From SIG607 sp045648445 (lineage in GTDB: Bacteria > Bacillota > Clostridia > Oscillospirales > Acutalibacteraceae): DNA of 64,000 nt. Position numbers and translations under genes: made by a program. This document shows positions 37,625-47,295 of the stretch, in pieces. Position 1 is the first letter of the stretch. Each line of letters begins with the position of its first letter. The notes below the pieces were generated by a model. The model saw only the letters and a program-made list of their open reading frames with translations, searched no databases and was not told where the DNA came from. The stretch lies in assembly GCA_045648445.1 (NCBI GenBank), contig JAZRNY010000003.1:91812-155811 (forward strand), in the 5' to 3' direction.

Positions 37625-39437
37625 TTATTTAAAAGTTAAAGTATCTGATTTTATGGACAGACAGCAAAAAGAATTGTCTAAAAGATTCGGTAATACACAT
37701 TGGTTGTCTTCTCCTAAGCATGTTGAACAATTTTTAATGGTCAACACATTTTATAGAAGAAATCTAAATCGTTTTGCAAGAGATTATTTTGGATTATCGT
37801 TACATTGGTATCAACATATAATCTTGTTTCTCATGGGGATATCAAACTTTATCGTTATCATTGCAAGTCGTGCTGCGGCAAAATCATTTGTTATTGCAAT
37901 ATTTGCTTGTTGCAAAGCAGTGCTGTATCCCGGAAGTCAAATCGTTCTTACTTCTGGTACACGAGGGCAGTCTAAGCTCATTGTTACAAAAAAGATTGTT
38001 GGCGAACTAATGCCAAGGTCTCCAAATTTAAGAAGAGAAATTGTAGGCTGGAAAGACAACCAATCTGAAGTTATTGTTAATTTCAGAAATGGTAGTAGTA
38101 TTTCTACGGTTACTTGTTCTGCAAACGCTCGTGGTAATAGATGTACTGTCGATGTCGGTGAAGAAGCTCGTGAGATTGATAAGAAAATAATGGACACTGT
38201 TATTTCACCGTTCCAAGTTGTTAGACAAGCGCCATTTATGATGTTAAAAGAATATAAAGATGACCCGCAGTTTAAAGAAGAGCCAACTGAAATTTTAATC
38301 AGTTCTTCAATGGAAGAAAGTCATTGGCTCTATAAAACTGCATGTGAAGCACGAGACGGCATGTTGAAAAACAACGGCTCGTTTTTTGTTGCCTTTGATT
38401 ATTCTATAACTTTAAAACACGGTATAAGAACTCGCAAACAGCTTGCAAGAGAAAGGCGTAAGGTTGACCCCACTACATTTGCCGTAGAGTATGAAAATTT
38501 AGTGCTTAGGTCAAATGAAAATGCCTATTTCCCTTACGATTTAGTCAAATCAAATTGTGTATTAAAGAGAGCTTTTTATCCTCGTAGGAATGAAGACTTT
38601 ATCAATAGAGTTAAAAATAAATACACTATTTCCAAACAGCAAGGCGAAGTGCGAATTATTGCTGCCGATATTGCGGCAGTTGATAGACCTGAAAACGACA
38701 ACAGTTCTTTTACTTGTTTGAGATTGTTACCAGAAACAGTTATAGACGGCAACAGAACACGATTGGAATATCGTATATCTATTCCGTATCTAGAAGCATA
38801 TAGAGGAACTGAAGGTCGCAAACAGGCTATTAGAATACGACAATTATACGAAGATTTTGGTGCAGATTATATTAGTCTCGATATTAGAAACTTCGGTGTA
38901 AGTGTTTATGAATCGCTTGCACGAGTTTTATATGATGATGAGCGAGGTGTGGAATATGCACCGCTTAAAGCAATGAATGACGATGTTTTTGCAAATCGTA
39001 TAGTAAATTCAAATGCAGAGCCAAAAATATACTGCATTTCGGCAAGCGCAAAATTAAATAATGATATGGTAGTTAATCTTAAAAACTACCTCACAAATCA
39101 TAAAATAGATTTACTTGTTTCCAGAGACGACGGAATTGAAGAAATGACAAAATACATTCCGGAATATTCAAAAACAAATGACCCTGAAGAGCAAATGTAT
39201 TTTGAAAAACCCTATTTGGAAACAATGTTGCTCCGCAAAGAGTTATGTGATTTGACATATACAAAGGCGGAGAATACAGGTTTAATTCGAGTTAAAGAAC
39301 CTTCGGGCGGTGTAAAAGACCGTTTCTCGTCGGTTGAAATGGGAGTTTATTTAGCTTCACAACTTGCTTTAGACTTATTGCAACCCGACGAAGAAATACC
39401 AATCCAGAACGCAAGAATATGCGTATCTGCATTATAA
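37608..39437 (+). CDS. terL: terminase large subunit (YonF-like)
   Basis: 609 residues. The ATPase region includes IASRAAAKSF (a Walker A-like segment) and CTVDVGEEAREID (Walker B region); the C-terminal nuclease-like domain has conserved Asp residues (RIIAADIAAVDR). It drives DNA into the head and cuts it. Overlaps the small-subunit gene by 17 bp; two nearby ATGs are possible, the second (37617) following GGTGATG. Confidence 0.8.
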   Translation: MMTMLDYLKVKVSDFMDRQQKELSKRFGNTHWLSSPKHVEQFLMVNTFYRRNLNRFARDYFGLSLHWYQHIILFLMGISNFIVIIASRAAAKSFVIAIFACCKAVLYPGSQIVLTSGTRGQSKLIVTKKIVGELMPRSPNLRREIVGWKDNQSEVIVNFRNGSSISTVTCSANARGNRCTVDVGEEAREIDKKIMDTVISPFQVVRQAPFMMLKEYKDDPQFKEEPTEILISSSMEESHWLYKTACEARDGMLKNNGSFFVAFDYSITLKHGIRTRKQLARERRKVDPTTFAVEYENLVLRSNENAYFPYDLVKSNCVLKRAFYPRRNEDFINRVKNKYTISKQQGEVRIIAADIAAVDRPENDNSSFTCLRLLPETVIDGNRTRLEYRISIPYLEAYRGTEGRKQAIRIRQLYEDFGADYISLDIRNFGVSVYESLARVLYDDERGVEYAPLKAMNDDVFANRIVNSNAEPKIYCISASAKLNNDMVVNLKNYLTNHKIDLLVSRDDGIEEMTKYIPEYSKTNDPEEQMYFEKPYLETMLLRKELCDLTYTKAENTGLIRVKEPSGGVKDRFSSVEMGVYLASQLALDLLQPDEEIPIQNARICVSAL

Positions 39438-39452
39438 AGGAGGTGTAAATAT

Positions 39453-41060
39453 ATGGCTGATGATTTTGAAGTAAATTTTTCTGCTACAAAAGCAGATGAT
39501 GATACAACCGTAGTGACAGGGTTTATGACCGCTGAAGAAATTCAGAAAAATGAAGAAAAAATTTTATCTGCGGCAATGAACAAGTATGAAGCTTCCAAGC
39601 AATATTCTGTTCATACTACTGATAGCACAAATTCAAACACATTGACAATTGATTATATAGATGAATTGGCAAATGGCATACATACCAATCTTAAAAACCT
39701 CATTTCCGCAAACCAACTTTTAGTTAAGTATGTTGACGAAGATGGCAGTATGGGCTATGCCTATTCCGTAATTCGTGCTAATACGCCCACTAATTACACA
39801 ATGGTTTATGATAGTGCATTGTTAACAGAAGAAAATGAAGATAAAATTGCGGAAATTAAATCTCTTGTTAACAATTTCAATAAAACTGTAAAAATCGAAA
39901 GATTAATACGAGAAAGTATATCTACTGCTTATTTAGAGGGTAACGTTCCGATTGTTTTGCGTATAACCAAAAATGGCTATGCAGTTGACTTCTTGCCGTT
40001 GGATATTGCTTATCCCTCTGGTTACAAATTTAATGGCGACCCAATTCTTGAAATTGATGTTAATACACTTAAAACTAAACTTCAAAAAACATATAAGAAG
40101 ACTCGTAAAAATAAAGCTATATATTTTGAGAACATTTCAAAGGAAATTGAGGCTAACTTTAGCAAAGAAGTTTTCGATGCATACAATGCTAATGAGCAGT
40201 ATGCAAGAATTGATGCCAATTACGGGGACTGCATAACTGTCAATTCACTTGGCAGAAAATTTGGCGTCTCTCCCCTGTTCCGTGCATTAAGACCTTTAGT
40301 TGTATTAAATAATATAGAGGCCGCCGACGTGTCTGACAGCAAGGCTCGTTCTAAGAAAATAATTTTCCAAAAGCTTAGAAGAGAATTGCTTGGACAAAAC
40401 GGTGAGAAAAAAGGTCTTGCAGAACAAGCTTTAGCCCACGATGCTTTAACTCAAGCATTAAAAACAAATTTATGTGCCTACACTGCTCCAGCTTTCGTTG
40501 AAAGTTTGGAGTTTGTTTCTTCTAAGGCGAATAATGACGATGCTTCTAAACAGTTAGGTCAATATATGACTAAATATTTGCAAGCATTAGGTATTGATTT
40601 TATTGATACCGAGGTTGGAAATTATGCTGGTGTTAATGTTTCTGTAACCCAGATAATTCGTCAGATAAACTGCATTAAGAGTGATGTAGAGCGTGTATTA
40701 AATAAGTTTTATGCTACTTTGCTTACAAGTGCAGGTATAGACCCCAATTTAGCGCCTACTATCGAGATTGAAGATGCTGAATCTATGGAGCTTAGTATGC
40801 GCATTGAACTTGCTAAGTTTGTATATGGCACATTGAATGCTTCTCGTGAGACCTCGTTTAAGTTGGCAGGATTAAATCTTAATGATGAGAAGATTAAGAG
40901 AGAAAGCGAACTTGAAGCAGGTCTTGATGACATATTTACCCCGCGAAAAACTGCTTATACTACTAGTGGAGACGATGATAGTGGCTCATCTGGGCGACCA
41001 ACAAGCAATAACGATAAAGGTAAGCAGAATTTTGATAAAGAGTATAACAAGAACAAGTAG
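39453..41060 (+). CDS. portal protein (YonE-like)
   Basis: 535 residues directly after TerL, the usual order. The helix-rich middle (NTPTNYTMVYDSALLTEENE) and the stem/clip pattern fit portal proteins, which form the 12-fold ring through which DNA passes. The C-terminal 40 residues are Gly/Ser/Asp/Lys-rich and disordered. AAGGAGGTGTAAATAT precedes the ATG. Confidence 0.7.
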   Translation: MADDFEVNFSATKADDDTTVVTGFMTAEEIQKNEEKILSAAMNKYEASKQYSVHTTDSTNSNTLTIDYIDELANGIHTNLKNLISANQLLVKYVDEDGSMGYAYSVIRANTPTNYTMVYDSALLTEENEDKIAEIKSLVNNFNKTVKIERLIRESISTAYLEGNVPIVLRITKNGYAVDFLPLDIAYPSGYKFNGDPILEIDVNTLKTKLQKTYKKTRKNKAIYFENISKEIEANFSKEVFDAYNANEQYARIDANYGDCITVNSLGRKFGVSPLFRALRPLVVLNNIEAADVSDSKARSKKIIFQKLRRELLGQNGEKKGLAEQALAHDALTQALKTNLCAYTAPAFVESLEFVSSKANNDDASKQLGQYMTKYLQALGIDFIDTEVGNYAGVNVSVTQIIRQINCIKSDVERVLNKFYATLLTSAGIDPNLAPTIEIEDAESMELSMRIELAKFVYGTLNASRETSFKLAGLNLNDEKIKRESELEAGLDDIFTPRKTAYTTSGDDDSGSSGRPTSNNDKGKQNFDKEYNKNK

Positions 41061-41072
41061 TAGGTAATTGCT

Positions 41073-41258
41073 ATGATTAAAGACTATTTTAAAACTACTT
41101 GCCCTTGCTGTGGACAACCACTCGAATTGTTTATAGAGGCGAATGGCAATATAGCCATTCGCTTTTATGATATTGAAGACCAAGCAGAAATTGTTGAAAT
41201 TTTAAAGAAAAATAACATTGAGCTTGGCGTTAATCTTTGTGGAAAGGAGGATAAATGA
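41073..41258 (+). CDS. small zinc-ribbon protein
   Basis: 61 residues, CPCCGQPLELF near the N-terminus (CPCC), acidic helix after. It lies between portal and protease/scaffold; its stop overlaps the following ATG. Confidence 0.65.
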   Translation: MIKDYFKTTCPCCGQPLELFIEANGNIAIRFYDIEDQAEIVEILKKNNIELGVNLCGKEDK

Positions 41259-42736
41259 TGGAAAAGGATAAAATTTATCTTGCCAGTACAGCAATAGAAC
41301 TTTCTGAAGAAGAAGATAAACCGTACATTGAGCTAACCAACAGACTTTGTTATTATGGCGAACCGAACTTAAATGGTGTTGTTTTGCCCGTCGAGGGAGC
41401 AGATGAAAAAGCACAAACCTTAATAAATATGCCTGTTCAAGCAAAGTATAAGGTGGCCAAAGATGGTAAAACTCCTGATTTAGGCGGACATGAAGCCTAT
41501 ATTGATAGAGATGGAGATTTATGTTTTGCTACAGAAAGTGTCGGAACACACATTTCAGTAGAAGTTAAAGACGATACTGTTGAAGTAAATGGTGAGAAGA
41601 AAACATTACCTTGCCTCTTTTCTACCTCAAGAATTTGGAAAAGAAACAAAAATATTATAAAGGCTATCAAATCGCTATTTGATAGAGGTTTGCTTCATAG
41701 TTCTTGGGAAATTGCTACTAAGAAATACAGTTTTGACGAAGGTATTAAAACACTTACCGACTATGAATTTCTTGGTAACGCATTGCTTGGCTCGACTACT
41801 CCCGGCGCGTATCCTTGTGCGGTTGCATTAGATATGTCAAGTTTAGAACAGTCTGGATTAGAATTAGCCGAAGCATTTACTATAGATAAGGAGGAAAATG
41901 AATTGGCAAAGAAGAAAATCGAAACAGAAGTTTCTGAAGAGATAGAAGTTACTATACCCGATGAATCAACTGAAGAGGTTGTAGCAGAAGTTGCTGAACC
42001 CACTGTTGAAACACCCGAAGTAACTGAACCTGTTACGGAAACAAGTGAAACTTCTGAAGAGACACCTGAAGAGCCTACCACGGAAACATCTGCACTCACT
42101 GTTCACGATTTAAGATGTCGTATAGCAGAAGCTTGCACACAAATTTATGGTGATTGGTGTTATGTAGCATTCTGGTTCCCAGAGGAACACACTGTATGGT
42201 GTGATTATTGCGGTAAAAAGTCCGACCTTGATTTCTTATTGTTTACATATGAAGTTGCAGAAGATGTTGTTACCGTAAGTGAACCCGTTCCCGTATCGCT
42301 AACCGTATCTATTTCAGAAGTTAATAAAGTTATTTCTGAAAAAGACGACGCTTTAGCAAAAGCAAACGAGACCATTCAGAATCTCGAAAATCAGGTTAGT
42401 GCTTTACAGCCCTTTAAAGATGCTGCTGACAAAGCAGAGTTGGAAAAGGCCGAGGCAGAAAAAGCTGAGAAGAAAAATAATCTCAAGGCTTATGCAATGA
42501 AGAGTGGCTTTATTTCCGAGGAAGAGATTAGCGAAAATTCCGAAATTGCTGAAATGGTTGAGAATCTGAACGAAGCAGGAATTAAGGCAATTATTGCTGA
42601 AAGATTTATGGCTTCACTTAGCGGAAAAGTAGAAACCTCTTCTGTAGAGACCGCTTCCGCTGTATCTGTTGACCTTAATAGTGAGGAAGATGAAAACAAT
42701 ATTTCAATAAATCCTGTTCAGGCTTATCTGAACTAA
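41258..42736 (+). CDS. prohead protease/scaffold fusion
   Basis: 492 residues. The N-terminal ~200 residues look like a beta-rich protease domain (VVLPVEGADEKAQTLINMPV). Residues ~210-285 are an acidic Glu/Thr/Val repeat. A Cys-pair region (WCDYCGKK) follows, then a long Ala/Glu/Lys coiled coil with the feel of a scaffold. Protease-scaffold fusions are common in heads of this type: the protein directs shell assembly and is then degraded. Of two adjacent ATGs the second is better spaced from AGGAGG. Confidence 0.6.
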   Translation: MEKDKIYLASTAIELSEEEDKPYIELTNRLCYYGEPNLNGVVLPVEGADEKAQTLINMPVQAKYKVAKDGKTPDLGGHEAYIDRDGDLCFATESVGTHISVEVKDDTVEVNGEKKTLPCLFSTSRIWKRNKNIIKAIKSLFDRGLLHSSWEIATKKYSFDEGIKTLTDYEFLGNALLGSTTPGAYPCAVALDMSSLEQSGLELAEAFTIDKEENELAKKKIETEVSEEIEVTIPDESTEEVVAEVAEPTVETPEVTEPVTETSETSEETPEEPTTETSALTVHDLRCRIAEACTQIYGDWCYVAFWFPEEHTVWCDYCGKKSDLDFLLFTYEVAEDVVTVSEPVPVSLTVSISEVNKVISEKDDALAKANETIQNLENQVSALQPFKDAADKAELEKAEAEKAEKKNNLKAYAMKSGFISEEEISENSEIAEMVENLNEAGIKAIIAERFMASLSGKVETSSVETASAVSVDLNSEEDENNISINPVQAYLN

Positions 42737-42743
42737 CTAAAAC

Positions 42744-42770
42744 CGCAGTTTAATAACTGTGGATTTTTTA
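42744..42770 (+). terminator. terminator after protease/scaffold
   Basis: CCGCAGTT, 5 nt, AACTGTGG, then ATTTTTTA. May partly limit read-through, letting the capsid genes be expressed from separate signals. Confidence 0.7.
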
Positions 42771-42797
42771 TTTTAACTTAAAAAGGAGATAAAAATT

Positions 42798-43277
42798 ATG
42801 TTAAGAACAATTATCGAACACGATGGTAAACTCGTTCTTGGTGGCTTTAAGACTGCTGGTAAGTATGCAACCGGTATGGGCGTTACCAAAGACGAAGCTA
42901 CTGGTGTAGCAACTATTCCCTCGGCTGAGACTGGCGTAAATCTTTATGTACTTGATAAGGAGCGCATTCCTACTGGTGCTAACGCAGCAAGAGTAGATAT
43001 GTCTGACTACGACCCCGATTTCAACACTTATGCTGCTGACGAGCATTGCAAGCTTCGTGCATTTGTTGCTAACGAGAAGTTCGCAGTTGACCAGTACAAT
43101 GCTGAAACTTGTGTTGCTGGTGCTGCTGGCAAGTATGCTGCTGTAGGCGTTGACGGCAAGTGGACTATCGCTGCTTCTGGCACCGACTCTGAGTATGTAT
43201 TCCTTGGCTTACATAATGATGCAGGTCACACTCTTGCTCTTATCGAGTGTATTAAGGCTGTAGGCAAGAACGCTTAA
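42798..43277 (+). CDS. head decoration-like protein
   Basis: 159 residues between scaffold and major capsid. Gly/Ala/Val-rich and beta-strand-rich (GKYATGMGVTKDEATGVATI), with the strong codon preference of highly expressed genes. The location and composition fit a capsid decoration (stabilising) protein; no motif proves it. Confidence 0.55.
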   Translation: MLRTIIEHDGKLVLGGFKTAGKYATGMGVTKDEATGVATIPSAETGVNLYVLDKERIPTGANAARVDMSDYDPDFNTYAADEHCKLRAFVANEKFAVDQYNAETCVAGAAGKYAAVGVDGKWTIAASGTDSEYVFLGLHNDAGHTLALIECIKAVGKNA

Positions 43278-43319
43278 TTGAATTTTGCCCAGAAAATAAA
43301 TTAAAAGGAGAAATTAATT

Positions 43320-44309
43320 ATGACTAATATTGAAATTGCTGAAGCAATCAAAGATACAAATATGTACGAACTTGCTTGCAAGACCAATGCAGAGCTTGAT
43401 TTAACTGATTCTGAAAAAGTAACAGTTTCTCAGCTTGACGCTTACTTTAAGAAGGTCGGCGAAAGAGGTGCTGACCCTGAGCATGAAATCGCTGCTTTTG
43501 TTAAAAAGGCTATCAATGAAGAGATTTACAACGCTCCTGATGAGTTGCTTGACTATCTTTTCAATCGTGATAACATTGGCGAGTTTGATGATTTTGAGGG
43601 CGTAACTGACCCCAAGAATACTCTCGTTGCTTATGAGACCGCTAAGGGTGCAAATGTTAAGAGAAGTTTCCTTGACATTAGCGTACTTAAGCCCGCTTGG
43701 TTCAATCTTCAGATTGAATCGGACATCTCTTACAAAGACCTTCGCAAGAATGGTTGGAAGTCTGTAGCAGTAATTACCGAGAATGCTGTTGCCGCTTTCA
43801 AGAATAAGATGTTCAAAATTATCTTTGACAAGATTGATGCAGGTATCACTTCTGGTGCTGCAAACTTCATCACCGTTGGTGGTACAGCAATGACTCAGGC
43901 CGCTGCTGATGCAGTTGCTCTTTATGTAAATGACCGCGCTGACGGTGACGGTGTTATTGTTGGTAAGTCTGCTTATATTCAGCAGATGTCCAAGCTTAAC
44001 GGCTTTGCTTCTGACGAAATGAAGAATGAAGTTCATCGTACTGGTCGTCTTGGTTCTTATGACGGTTGCGAAATGTTCCCCATCAGCTCTGCAAAGAAAC
44101 TTGGTGACGGTTCTGCTGTATTCCCCGACAAGAGAGTATACGGCATTGCTGGCCAGATTGGTTCTCTCAGCATGAAGGGTGAGACTTCTGTTTACGAGAC
44201 TATGGACAACAACAACGAGAGCGTTCACCTCAAGTTTGCTGACTTTACTTTCGGCGTAGCTTTTAACGAGGACACTCTTGAGAAGGTTGTTAAGGCTGAA
44301 TTGCAGTAA
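43320..44309 (+). CDS. major capsid protein
   Basis: 329 residues. The most codon-optimised gene in the window (C- and G-ending codons), as expected for the most abundant virion protein. The fold pattern (long N-terminal helix, central ETAKGANVKRSFLDISVLKP and a C-terminal FTFGVAFNEDTLEK) is that of an HK97-like capsid. It follows the protease/scaffold and decoration genes. Confidence 0.75.
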   Translation: MTNIEIAEAIKDTNMYELACKTNAELDLTDSEKVTVSQLDAYFKKVGERGADPEHEIAAFVKKAINEEIYNAPDELLDYLFNRDNIGEFDDFEGVTDPKNTLVAYETAKGANVKRSFLDISVLKPAWFNLQIESDISYKDLRKNGWKSVAVITENAVAAFKNKMFKIIFDKIDAGITSGAANFITVGGTAMTQAAADAVALYVNDRADGDGVIVGKSAYIQQMSKLNGFASDEMKNEVHRTGRLGSYDGCEMFPISSAKKLGDGSAVFPDKRVYGIAGQIGSLSMKGETSVYETMDNNNESVHLKFADFTFGVAFNEDTLEKVVKAELQ

Positions 44310-44317
44310 TTAAATTT

Positions 44318-44350
44318 ATAGTGGGGTGGCAAACCCACCTCACTTTTTAA
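44318..44350 (+). terminator. terminator after the major capsid gene
   Basis: GTGGGGTGG, caaa loop, CCCACCTCAC with TTTTT following; one mismatch in the stem. Confidence 0.75.
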
Positions 44351-44359
44351 GGTGTTTTT

Positions 44360-44539
44360 ATGAAAAATTTTTATTGCTACAGTATGAGATTGGCAAGAGC
44401 ATTAATTGATGCGGGATTTAAACCTATTAGTTTAAATTCAAATCCAAGAAACAAACAGATGTATTACATTTTTGAAGCAACGGAACAGTTAATGCACTTT
44501 AAAAACAATATCTATCAAACTGTACGAGATAAGTATTAA
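44360..44539 (+). CDS. DUF5659-like small protein
   Basis: 59 residues, MKNFYCYSMRLARALIDAGF then KPISLNSNPRNKQMYYIFEA. The CYSxRLAxxLxxxGF opening and the F-E-A-T-E tail match a small domain of unknown function frequent in Firmicutes mobile elements. Good spacing from AAGG. Confidence 0.6.
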   Translation: MKNFYCYSMRLARALIDAGFKPISLNSNPRNKQMYYIFEATEQLMHFKNNIYQTVRDKY

Positions 44540-44557
44540 GGATTTTAAGGAGTTATT

Positions 44558-45274
44558 ATGTTAGATAAAAATAAAACTTATTTAGTTTTAAATTATAATG
44601 GAAGCCCTGTAGCCGTATCTACTCGTCACGAGAGTTATATTATTCCGGGTGGTAGTTCTGAATCCCCTGCTTCAATGCCTCTTTCTGTTGATGAAATTGT
44701 TCAAATTAACAGTAATTCAAATGTATTTAAAATGGGATTACTTTGGTTTGAAGAAGAATTTCAAGAAGAGCTTTATAAAGAATGTCGTATTCGCAATTGG
44801 AAAAATATTCTGACCGACAGTGAAATTGAAGACACAATTCTACATCCAACACTTGAAAAGCTCGAAAGATTGTTATCAATCGAAAACGAGCAGTATTTTG
44901 AGCGTTGTTATGGTATTTATATCGGTCTCAAGAATTCTAATCATAGCATCAAGCAGAATGTTGAACATGTTATGCTTGCTCGCAGAAAAGAGCTTCGCAA
45001 TAGAAAGTATAAAACGGGTATTTTATTAACTAAGAAAGAGACCCCTGCCGTAAGTGAAGAAGTACTGAAGGAAACTCAGGAGCAGAACGCAAAGCTAACA
45101 CATGAAGTAGATGAACTTAAGGCAATGGTTGCTCAACTTTTAGCAGCACAGCAGAATTCCGCCCCTGCAACTGCGGAGACAGAAAACACTGATAAAGAAG
45201 CTGAAACAAAAGCAACTGATACTACACAGGAACCTAAAAAGGCTACAAGAGGCCGTCCTAAAAAGAATTCGTAA
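44558..45274 (+). CDS. virion-associated protein with AT-hook-like tail
   Basis: 238 residues. N-terminal YLVLNYNGSPVAVSTRHESY is a small beta domain, a helical middle follows, then a Glu/Thr/Ala linker and the C-terminal KKATRGRPKKNS. GRPKK is the AT-hook core, so the tail may touch DNA at the head vertex. Located between capsid and connectors. Confidence 0.6.
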   Translation: MLDKNKTYLVLNYNGSPVAVSTRHESYIIPGGSSESPASMPLSVDEIVQINSNSNVFKMGLLWFEEEFQEELYKECRIRNWKNILTDSEIEDTILHPTLEKLERLLSIENEQYFERCYGIYIGLKNSNHSIKQNVEHVMLARRKELRNRKYKTGILLTKKETPAVSEEVLKETQEQNAKLTHEVDELKAMVAQLLAAQQNSAPATAETENTDKEAETKATDTTQEPKKATRGRPKKNS

Positions 45275-45289
45275 TGGAGGTGGTGAGTT

Positions 45290-45775
45290 ATCGCAACTCC
45301 ATATTCTAAAATAAAAAAAGCGTTCCTTACCCTTGTAGAAAAGGATAGGGAATTTTTCAATTATTTTAATTTAACTGATGACGAAGTTCAAAAGTTAGTT
45401 GACATTCGTTGTGCTAACTTTTTGGATGAAGCAATTAATCGTTTAATAATTGAAGCAAATCCGTCAGTAGATTTTACTGATAGGACAGGCGAGCAGTTTA
45501 ACTTTGATTTAACTGGTTCAGAGCTTGCGATAATCCCCTCTTTGATGTATGAACAATATTTGTTTAGAGATTTCTCTTATCTCAAAACATTAAATGTGAA
45601 TTATACACCTACGGAAATGCGAGTTTTTGACCCAAGTAATGCTCGTGCAACATTTTTAAATATATATAATACCGTTTGTGCTACAAACGAAAAGTATATT
45701 GATATATATAAGAATTCCGATAGAACAACCGGCGCTTTAAAGTCAATTAACTTTGCCAACTATGACTCTGAATAA
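45290..45775 (+). CDS. head-tail connector-like protein, apparent AUC start
   Basis: 161 residues. An in-frame TGA at 45284-45286 is followed by GTT-ATC-GCA-ACT-CCA-TAT, with GGAGG 9 bp before the ATC. The reading gives MATPYSKIKKAFLTLVEKDR..., matching the TPYSxIxxxF start I recall in Firmicutes phage connectors. The first ordinary start in frame (TTG) is 44 codons further on, which would delete the conserved front half. Position after the capsid fits a connector/adaptor. Confidence 0.65.
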   Translation: MATPYSKIKKAFLTLVEKDREFFNYFNLTDDEVQKLVDIRCANFLDEAINRLIIEANPSVDFTDRTGEQFNFDLTGSELAIIPSLMYEQYLFRDFSYLKTLNVNYTPTEMRVFDPSNARATFLNIYNTVCATNEKYIDIYKNSDRTTGALKSINFANYDSE

Positions 45776-45787
45776 GAGGTGGTTGGT

Positions 45788-46783
45788 ATGGATATAAATT
45801 ATTTTAAAGCAATTCAAGGCGCTGTTGGTGCTGATAATGCTCAAGAAGTTTTGATTCGTCAAGCTAAAGAAAACTTGTCTGTAGGTATGGCAACTTCTAT
45901 AGGCGATGCAAAAACAAAACGAAACGGTAAACCCCAGAATTTTGTTGTCTCACAGACTACAGTACGTTACAAATATCAAATAACCGCTTATCCAGATGAA
46001 GAATTATATGTAGGTGACGTTATTGATTATATGGATGAGAAATGGATTGTTACAGAAACTCGTGTAGGAAATCCGTTACAAAAGACGGGTGTTATGTGGC
46101 TCTGCAACATTACCCTTTCATTCCAAAATGGCACTCACGATATAATTACTCGTCCTGCTGTTTTAGATAGTGGTGTTTACTCAACCACTAAGAACGGTAA
46201 CGAAGAGTTGCAATATGTTGATAAGCAGTTCAAGCTGTATCTGCCTTATGACGATGATACTAAAAAGATATTTGTAGATAAACGTATTGCAGTTGATACC
46301 CGATTTGATAAACACGGACAGGAAATTCTTGAAGTGTATAACATTACTGGTGTCAATAGAGTTGCAAGAAGTTATGGTAAGGGTGGTCATTTGCTTATTT
46401 GCGAACTGCGAAGTGGCACATACTCGCCTTCAGTTGACAACTTGGAACTAATGATTTGCGACTATATTCCCGATAACGACAGTGGCAGTTCAGTAACAGA
46501 ACTGCTCCCCTGCTCTATTTCTGGCAGACCAACAATTATGCTCGGACAAACACGAACATATACTGCAACATTTTACGATGTAAACGGTCAAGAAATTAGT
46601 GGCATCGTACCAAAATGGGATATAGTTGGAAACGTAGAGGTTTCTACGCAGCAAGTTGATAATACAATTAAAATCACTGTACCTGACAATGAAGATTATA
46701 TCGGTGAGACGATACAAGTGATACTAACTGATACTAACGGTTTGCATAAGCCGTTTACATTGGAAGTGGAGGTAATTACATAA
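45788..46783 (+). CDS. tail-completion/structural protein with Ig-like C-terminal domain
   Basis: 331 residues. The N-terminal ~120 residues are a tail-completion-like domain; residues ~240-331 (LPCSISGRPTIMLGQTRTYT... ITVPDNEDYIGE) form a bacterial Ig-like (BIG) fold, which phages use for surface contact. Start: ATG after GAGGTGGTTGGT, preferred over an earlier GTG lacking spacing. Confidence 0.55.
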   Translation: MDINYFKAIQGAVGADNAQEVLIRQAKENLSVGMATSIGDAKTKRNGKPQNFVVSQTTVRYKYQITAYPDEELYVGDVIDYMDEKWIVTETRVGNPLQKTGVMWLCNITLSFQNGTHDIITRPAVLDSGVYSTTKNGNEELQYVDKQFKLYLPYDDDTKKIFVDKRIAVDTRFDKHGQEILEVYNITGVNRVARSYGKGGHLLICELRSGTYSPSVDNLELMICDYIPDNDSGSSVTELLPCSISGRPTIMLGQTRTYTATFYDVNGQEISGIVPKWDIVGNVEVSTQQVDNTIKITVPDNEDYIGETIQVILTDTNGLHKPFTLEVEVIT

Positions 46784-47292
46784 TGGCTGTTAATACTCCA
46801 CTTGACGAAATTATAGACTACAAAGATACTGCAATAAAAAAAATGCTCGCTTCTCAAGATATTATGAGTCTTATGTTTGACATTCCTAATATTGATATGG
46901 AAGGCGATGAGGTTTACAACGCCAGAGAAACTCGTTTCTTTGACTATGGTATAAATCCTGACACTATCCAAGGAGATACTGTTTTCATTTTCGTTCAGTC
47001 AAGTATGGTAAATAGAATCAATGCAAACTTTAAAGGTATGGCTATGACTATTTCGATTGTATGTAACGAACATTATGTCAAACTTGACAAAACGAAATTT
47101 AAAGGTATTAAAGGAAATCGAATAGACAACATTGCTCGTCAAATTGTAGTCGCACTTGATGACGATGACCAAGAATTTGGCATAGGAGAGTTAACATTAA
47201 CTCAATGTCGTCCAGTGAATGTACCAAAGGGTTATACAGCAGTCGAACTCGCTTATGAGGTTGACGACTTTGCTGACGATACGAGGTGGTAG
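46783..47292 (+). CDS. tail-completion/neck protein
   Basis: 169 residues, mixed alpha/beta, start overlapping the upstream stop (TAATG) with GGAGG 10 bp before. The place between connector and tail tube suggests a neck or terminator protein. No distinctive motif. Confidence 0.5.
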   Translation: MAVNTPLDEIIDYKDTAIKKMLASQDIMSLMFDIPNIDMEGDEVYNARETRFFDYGINPDTIQGDTVFIFVQSSMVNRINANFKGMAMTISIVCNEHYVKLDKTKFKGIKGNRIDNIARQIVVALDDDDQEFGIGELTLTQCRPVNVPKGYTAVELAYEVDDFADDTRW

Positions 47293-47295
47293 TGA

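Noticed and set aside
43401..44228. A 275-codon minus-strand open frame opposite the major capsid gene
   Set aside because: It is a by-product of the capsid gene's strong codon preference; no ribosome site, Asn/Ser-rich unnatural composition, and the plus-strand gene is certain.
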